Below, in pieces: positions 35,377 through 35,561 of a stretch of DNA of 35,561 nt. Below the pieces are notes generated by a model, which was not told the DNA's origin, made no database searches, and saw nothing but the letters and a program-made list of their open reading frames with translations. This DNA comes from Branchiostoma floridae (taxonomy: Eukaryota > Chordata > Leptocardii > Amphioxiformes > Branchiostomatidae), in contig NC_049984.1 in NCBI RefSeq assembly GCF_000003815.2, positions 17,641,483 through 17,677,043 of the forward strand, given 5' to 3'. Each line of letters begins with the position of its first letter. Within the stretch, counting starts at the first letter, position 1. Made by a program: the position numbers and the translations under genes.

Positions 35377-35561
35377 AAAAAGGAGCAAAACATATGCCGG
35401 AGCAGACTGCAAGGGGGAATGGCTCCTTCTGTTAACATTGATAATGAGTTTTGTTTTTCTAAAAAGCCTGCAATGTTTCGAATATTTTCTGTGGAAATTT
35501 TGGTTTCAAGGGGCAATCTGTAATCTCCTTACATATATATGTACCAAATGTGAACTTTCAG

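Overview
This is metazoan genomic DNA, not prokaryotic. It has short exons with GT-AG introns, many transposon remnants and one 100-N assembly gap. The intron fillers are miniature inverted-repeat elements, 5S- and tRNA-derived SINE-like sequences, non-LTR retrotransposon tails and a piggyBac-type element. Together with the intron-rich, modular extracellular gene they suggest an invertebrate deuterostome, most plausibly a lancelet (Branchiostoma). The species assignment is an inference.

One gene on the minus strand fills almost the whole window. I could chain 41 exons from 34641 down to 266. Every splice phase matches the next, giving about 6.0 kb of open coding sequence (about 2,000 residues) with no stop. 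The 3' end lies beyond position 1. The 5' end is probably just upstream of 34641.

The protein is a string of roughly 142-161-residue repeats: twelve complete (R1-R12) and the first exon of a thirteenth (R13). Each repeat opens with a D-x-V-D-L-like strand. It has a central F-Y-L-S-x-D strand followed by an acidic D-D segment, and ends with a (V/I)-x-E-x-D-E-x-N-N-like segment. These are hallmarks of CARDB-type (bacterial cell-adhesion-related, Ig-like) repeats. Unlike the generic family pattern, nearly every repeat has two cysteines bracketing the last third. All repeat borders are phase-1 introns, so each repeat is a symmetric 1-1 module. R12 is split by a complete eight-cysteine WSC domain (predicted carbohydrate-binding), itself two phase 1-1 exons. 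A secreted or cell-surface adhesion/matrix protein is the likely product.

The introns hold the rest. From low to high coordinates: a 26-bp minisatellite interrupted by a 5'-truncated LINE with a 16-bp target duplication (542-2597); a second LINE tail (4222-4690); the assembly gap inside an exon (7587-7686); 5S- and tRNA-derived SINEs plus a fold-back MITE (10894-11904); a 522-bp element with perfect 33-bp terminal inverted repeats (12313-12834); a GC-rich TACTGTAAATGCA MITE (15086-15296) and a relative (16428-16670); a tRNA SINE (18181-18430); a TTAA-flanked piggyBac-like element with a two-exon mini-gene (21354-22446); CAGGGCT-ended elements (23752-24104, 28726-28941); a 60-bp minisatellite (27861-28200); further fold-back MITE copies (31068-31276, 33494-33693); a LINE 3' tail (33711-33800); and four palindromic 30-33-bp repeats with CCAAT boxes upstream of the gene (35135-35376).
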